Assembly (NCBI GenBank): GCA_012861695.1
Contig: JAAOOA010000026.1
Coordinates: forward strand, 15,695,937-15,759,936
DNA length: 64,000 nt
DNA from: Trematomus loennbergii
Lineage: Eukaryota > Chordata > Actinopteri > Perciformes > Nototheniidae
Direction of reading: 5' to 3'
Shown: positions 60,930-64,000 of the stretch, one piece after another
Position numbering within the stretch: position 1 is the stretch's first letter
Layout: each line of letters starts with the position of its first letter
Position numbers and translations under genes: made by a program
Notes under the pieces: model-generated
What the model was told of the DNA's origin: nothing
What the model saw: the letters and a program-made list of their open reading frames with translations, nothing else
Database searches by the model: none

Positions 60930-60986
60930 ATGACCACATCGGGGTCCTTGGATCGAATGGAGCTCTGTGAAAGCCTCTTGACATGG
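60930..60986 (+). CDS. hook3: Hook microtubule-tethering protein 3, first coding exon
   Basis: The exon encodes MTTSGSLDRMELCESLLTW and ends at a consensus donor (ACATGG|GTAGGT, phase 0). The segment ELCESLLTW is the start of the N-terminal Hook (calponin-homology-like) domain and matches HOOK3 at the same exon boundary, as I recall it; HOOK1 and HOOK2 differ at several of these positions. Hook3 activates dynein/dynactin and links it to cargo. The neighbour relation with rnf170 is the same as on human chromosome 8, supporting orthology. Only this exon is in the window; the rest lies beyond 64,000. Because the exon is short, the call relies on both sequence and context. Confidence 0.8.
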
Positions 60987-62270
60987 GTAGGTGGACTAAT
61001 ATGAAGTTTGTGGGTTTAATGTCACTGACTGTCAGTTCTCCGGCTCCCCGGTGATGCTAGTAGGTAGCATTCGAGGCTACTGCTAGCTCGATAAGCTAGC
61101 GGGGGAAACATTAGCAGGCTAGAGGAAAATGACACGGGCTCACGTTGGTTACGTATGCAGGCCAGCTGTTTGCTGCTTTAGCTGCTGATGTGTTATTTGC
61201 TAGCCGCCAGCAAACCATTAACCAAGACTGTAATTTTGGTTCTAGCTCTTTGGTATTTAGCTAGCTCAACTTTACTAACGCCCCATCGTATGTTGTAATG
61301 GTCGGATCAGACGTTATAAACGATGGCCTTGATTCAAAGCTTTATTATTGAGCATAAAACGCTTTAGCTCGGTGTCTGCTTTGAGGCTGAATTCCTTTCA
61401 TTGTTGACCAATGTTTCATTATGGGCGCTTACTCTTCCCTATTGTTACCCATCAGAAATGTCAAATACAGACTAGATTCCCAGACATGGATTTCTAACGT
61501 CAGCGTTAACATATATCTTTCTAACGTCAATGACTAAAAACAGATATGGAAGCTACCAACTGGAGAAAATAACATCTGATTGAGTGGTCACATGCTACAC
61601 ATATTAGCATGTTTACATTGTTGTATGCTTTGAGCACCACAAAAAAAAAGAGGGTCAATGAAATGCTGATGTGAAAATGATATCCAAGCAGATACAGACA
61701 TTCACTGTTCTTATCAGTAGTTATCACTACTGAAGAAGAGTGAGATCAACCCAGAAATGTCCTAACTGTGATATAGACTTATATTCAATGAATATGCAAC
61801 AATAAGGGTAACTGACATGAGTTACTAGGATATGTAAACAGAAGTGTGAATGCATTGATAGACATAACACGTGATGCAAACTCTGCATAGGTTCCTTTAT
61901 GTTTGCTCTACACATTACATAGATGTCAGTTGTGTTAGCTGAAAACATTATGTGGTGCTGGTTTTGGTAGGGCAGCAAGTACAAGCAAGCTACCCTCCTC
62001 CTGCATAGTCATGTGCTTCCTGACGTGTCATGTAATCACACTTTAAATCAATTTGTTAATTCCCTGAGAGGTAGCCTTTTAGCCTGTGTGTTTATTGTGA
62101 CATTGATGTACTTCATTGTTGCATCCTGCTCTTGTTGTCATAGCTTGGCTTATGTATTCAATAACTCAAATTGTTCTTTCTTCATGTTCCTAGTAATGGT
62201 GTGGCTGGCAAACATTTCCCATATACCTGTTAATTGTGAAGTCACAGCATTGCGTGTGACGGATTGTCAC
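60987..62270 (+). other. hook3 intron 1, first part
   Basis: CpG-rich near the exon, then AT-rich. Several TAGCTAGC-type palindromic clusters (61080-61270). No exon recognised. Confidence 0.5.
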
Positions 62271-62273
62271 TAA

Positions 62274-63251
62274 GGCGCCGTTTACACGAGGAGAAAACTG
62301 CTTGGATCTGCATAGTTTCACGTGCGTATAGCCCTATTATTTACACGAGGCCGATAGAAACTGACCCCACAAACGATAACGGGTCCCAAGGTGGATAGAT
62401 TTGCAAACGAAACGCTCTGGGGGGTCAACCGAGTCCGTGTAATCACCTCTATACGAATATTTCCTGAAAAAATAACGATAGCCCCGCCTCTCCCCACCTC
62501 TCCTGCTCACTGCTGTAGCAACTATCAAAAATAGCTGTGTTAATTAAACGCACAAGGGGTTCTTGAATGAAATAATATTATAAAAGGCAAACCAGAATTG
62601 TTAACGCCCAATATACTCCTTAAACAAAATAAACAGAGTCAGATTTCATGCATTGATCCATTATATTGACAAAGGAGGATCTCACCCGGTGTTTGTAGAG
62701 AATATCTCTCTTTTCTGAGCGGGTCCTCTCCACGGAGACGTCGGTCGATGCAATATCCCCAGATTCGGTTTCTTTCAGTTAACTTCCCCGTTGCATTTAT
62801 CCATATGCTGAGGAAATGACTATATCCCGCTAAATACCAGCAATCGCCACACACACCTGTCAGTAGCTACTGCTAGTGCTACTGCTACTGCTACTGACCA
62901 TGCTACAGATATTAGTGCAAAAATATACAGCTCCTCTACCACAACCATCAGCAACAAGTGGACATGGAGAATTACATGAACTACATGTTGCTAAATACAC
63001 CGCGGGCCATGAACAGAAGGGTAGCCATGGCAACATTGTGGCGGGGGCTGCTGGGCCGCTCTTCTTCGCTACTTTTGGTGTATTTTGGCGGAAGTTACAG
63101 CGCCACTTACAGTCCCGGCATATGTACTACAGCGTTTCCAGCGGCCTCGTTTGAACAGACACGTTAAATGAAACTAATGCATGTGAACGGAATACTTTTT
63201 TGAATACGCATACTGTGCATAAACGCAAATGGTCCCGTGTGAGCGGGGCCA
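62274..63251. mobile_element. Young repeat element, copy 1 (possible TIR transposon, TAA-flanked)
   Basis: The left end reads GGCGCCGTTTACACGAGG, just after TAA. A loosely inverted match, CCCGTGTGAGCGGGGCC, occurs at 63235-63251, suggesting degraded terminal inverted repeats and a length near 980 bp. The first 200 bp are about 97% identical to the copy at 63802, which begins at the same base and also follows TAA. It contains a run of CTACTG repeats (62870-62895). Frames inside do not resemble a transposase. The right boundary is uncertain. Confidence 0.6.
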
Positions 63252-63798
63252 GAAACGCGAGAGACTACAGTACCGCCTACAAAATAGCCCTGGTGATGTC
63301 TTACTGCTTGAGGTCAATGCAAAAGGGGGTCATACTGACAAATGCAAAGCCATGTATTGTAATATATTTAGGCACAACTATACAACCACAAATATAACCA
63401 TATGTCATCCCAATGGCTGCCAATTAACCTTTGATGTGACTTTTGAATTTGTCTGCAGTCAGCCAATGTTGATTTTCATACGACGCTGAAGTTGGATTCC
63501 GATTCAGAGCTTCCGATTCGGCAGTTAAGGGGAAAGTTAAGGGAAATTGAATTTACAGCGCTGAGCGAACAATCCTCCGTGTTTGAACCTCTTAAATCGC
63601 TGCATAGCCAATTTATTGGGACTGGATTATCCCAGAGAGGCTAAACATTCTTTATAACACAGTTTTAGATTTGTGAAACCTTAATTCTATTTGTGAAAAT
63701 ACAAAAAAGGAAGATTTTGCTGCTTTTTCTACATCTAGACCACATAAGACCAGGTCCTGATCTAAAACAGTGGCCTCAGGATGCTTCCGACACAACAT
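63252..63798 (+). other. hook3 intron 1 between repeat copies
   Basis: No exon or known repeat recognised. It could belong to the same larger repeat if the right boundary of copy 1 is wrong. Confidence 0.4.
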
Positions 63799-63801
63799 TA
63801 A

Positions 63802-64000
63802 GGCGCCGTTTACACGAGGAGAAAACTGCTTGTATCTGCATAGTTTCGCGTGCGTATAGCCCTATTATTTACATGAGGCCGATAGAAACTGACCCCACAA
63901 ACAATAACGGGTCCCAAGGTGGATAGATTTGCAAACGAAACGCTCTGGGGGGTCAACCGAGTCCGTGTAATCACCTCTATACGAATATTTCCTGAAAAAA
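63802..64000. mobile_element. Young repeat element, copy 2 (cut by window end)
   Basis: Starts GGCGCCGTTTACACGAGG after TTAA and follows copy 1 base for base to the end of the window, with about four or five substitutions in 199 bp. It lies 1,528 bp from copy 1 in the same orientation. Confidence 0.85.

Noticed and set aside
62274..64000. LTR retrotransposon with the two direct repeats as LTRs
   Set aside because: Repeats lack TG/CA termini, and no primer-binding site, polypurine tract or gag/pol fragment lies between them.

Overview
This window looks like nuclear DNA from a ray-finned fish. The supporting features are AT-rich, intron-containing genes with vertebrate splice sites; L2-type LINE tails, tRNA-derived SINEs, hAT-like and piggyBac-like elements of the kinds common in teleosts; long CA/GT and GTCT/ATCT microsatellites; and five or more vertebrate orthologues. 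Identifications rest on reading translations and splice sites by eye, with no database search.

Layout: (1) 1-9.5 kb is repeat-rich. It holds a minus-strand LINE split by a 1.4-kb piggyBac-like insertion at a TTAA, a decayed plus-strand LINE, and a 0.9-kb terminal-inverted-repeat element. (2) 9.5-13 kb holds two long dinucleotide arrays and, at 10,835-10,904 on the minus strand, a likely first coding exon with a signal peptide. The rest of that gene lies to the left, or outside the window. (3) 13-45.6 kb is a gene-poor stretch with scattered LINE/SINE remnants, two hAT-like elements with perfect 8-bp target duplications, a long-armed palindromic element, and several GC-richer blocks that look like candidate conserved non-coding DNA. 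(4) 45.6-61 kb is a compact cluster of cellular genes: ube2g1 (+), arpc3 (-), gpn3 (-), rnf170 (+) and the first exon of hook3 (+). ube2g1 and arpc3 converge, with polyadenylation signals about 130 bp apart. gpn3 and rnf170 diverge from a shared promoter region of about 0.5 kb. (5) 61-64 kb is hook3 intron 1, with two nearly identical copies of a young repeat.

The genes have separate housekeeping roles: ubiquitin conjugation (ube2g1), branched actin nucleation (arpc3), RNA polymerase assembly/import (gpn3), ER-membrane ubiquitin ligation (rnf170) and dynein cargo adaptation (hook3). The rnf170-hook3 and gpn3-arpc3 neighbour pairs are also neighbours in human; their joining with ube2g1 is a fish-lineage or species-specific arrangement by my recollection.

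The most notable observation is that three of the four fully contained genes carry small deletions (1 or 2 bases, in short homopolymer or dinucleotide runs) that break otherwise well-conserved frames. Four such events in adjacent housekeeping genes point to consensus-sequence errors rather than gene death. I found no convincing undescribed biological system; the other interest lies in transposon nesting and candidate regulatory DNA.
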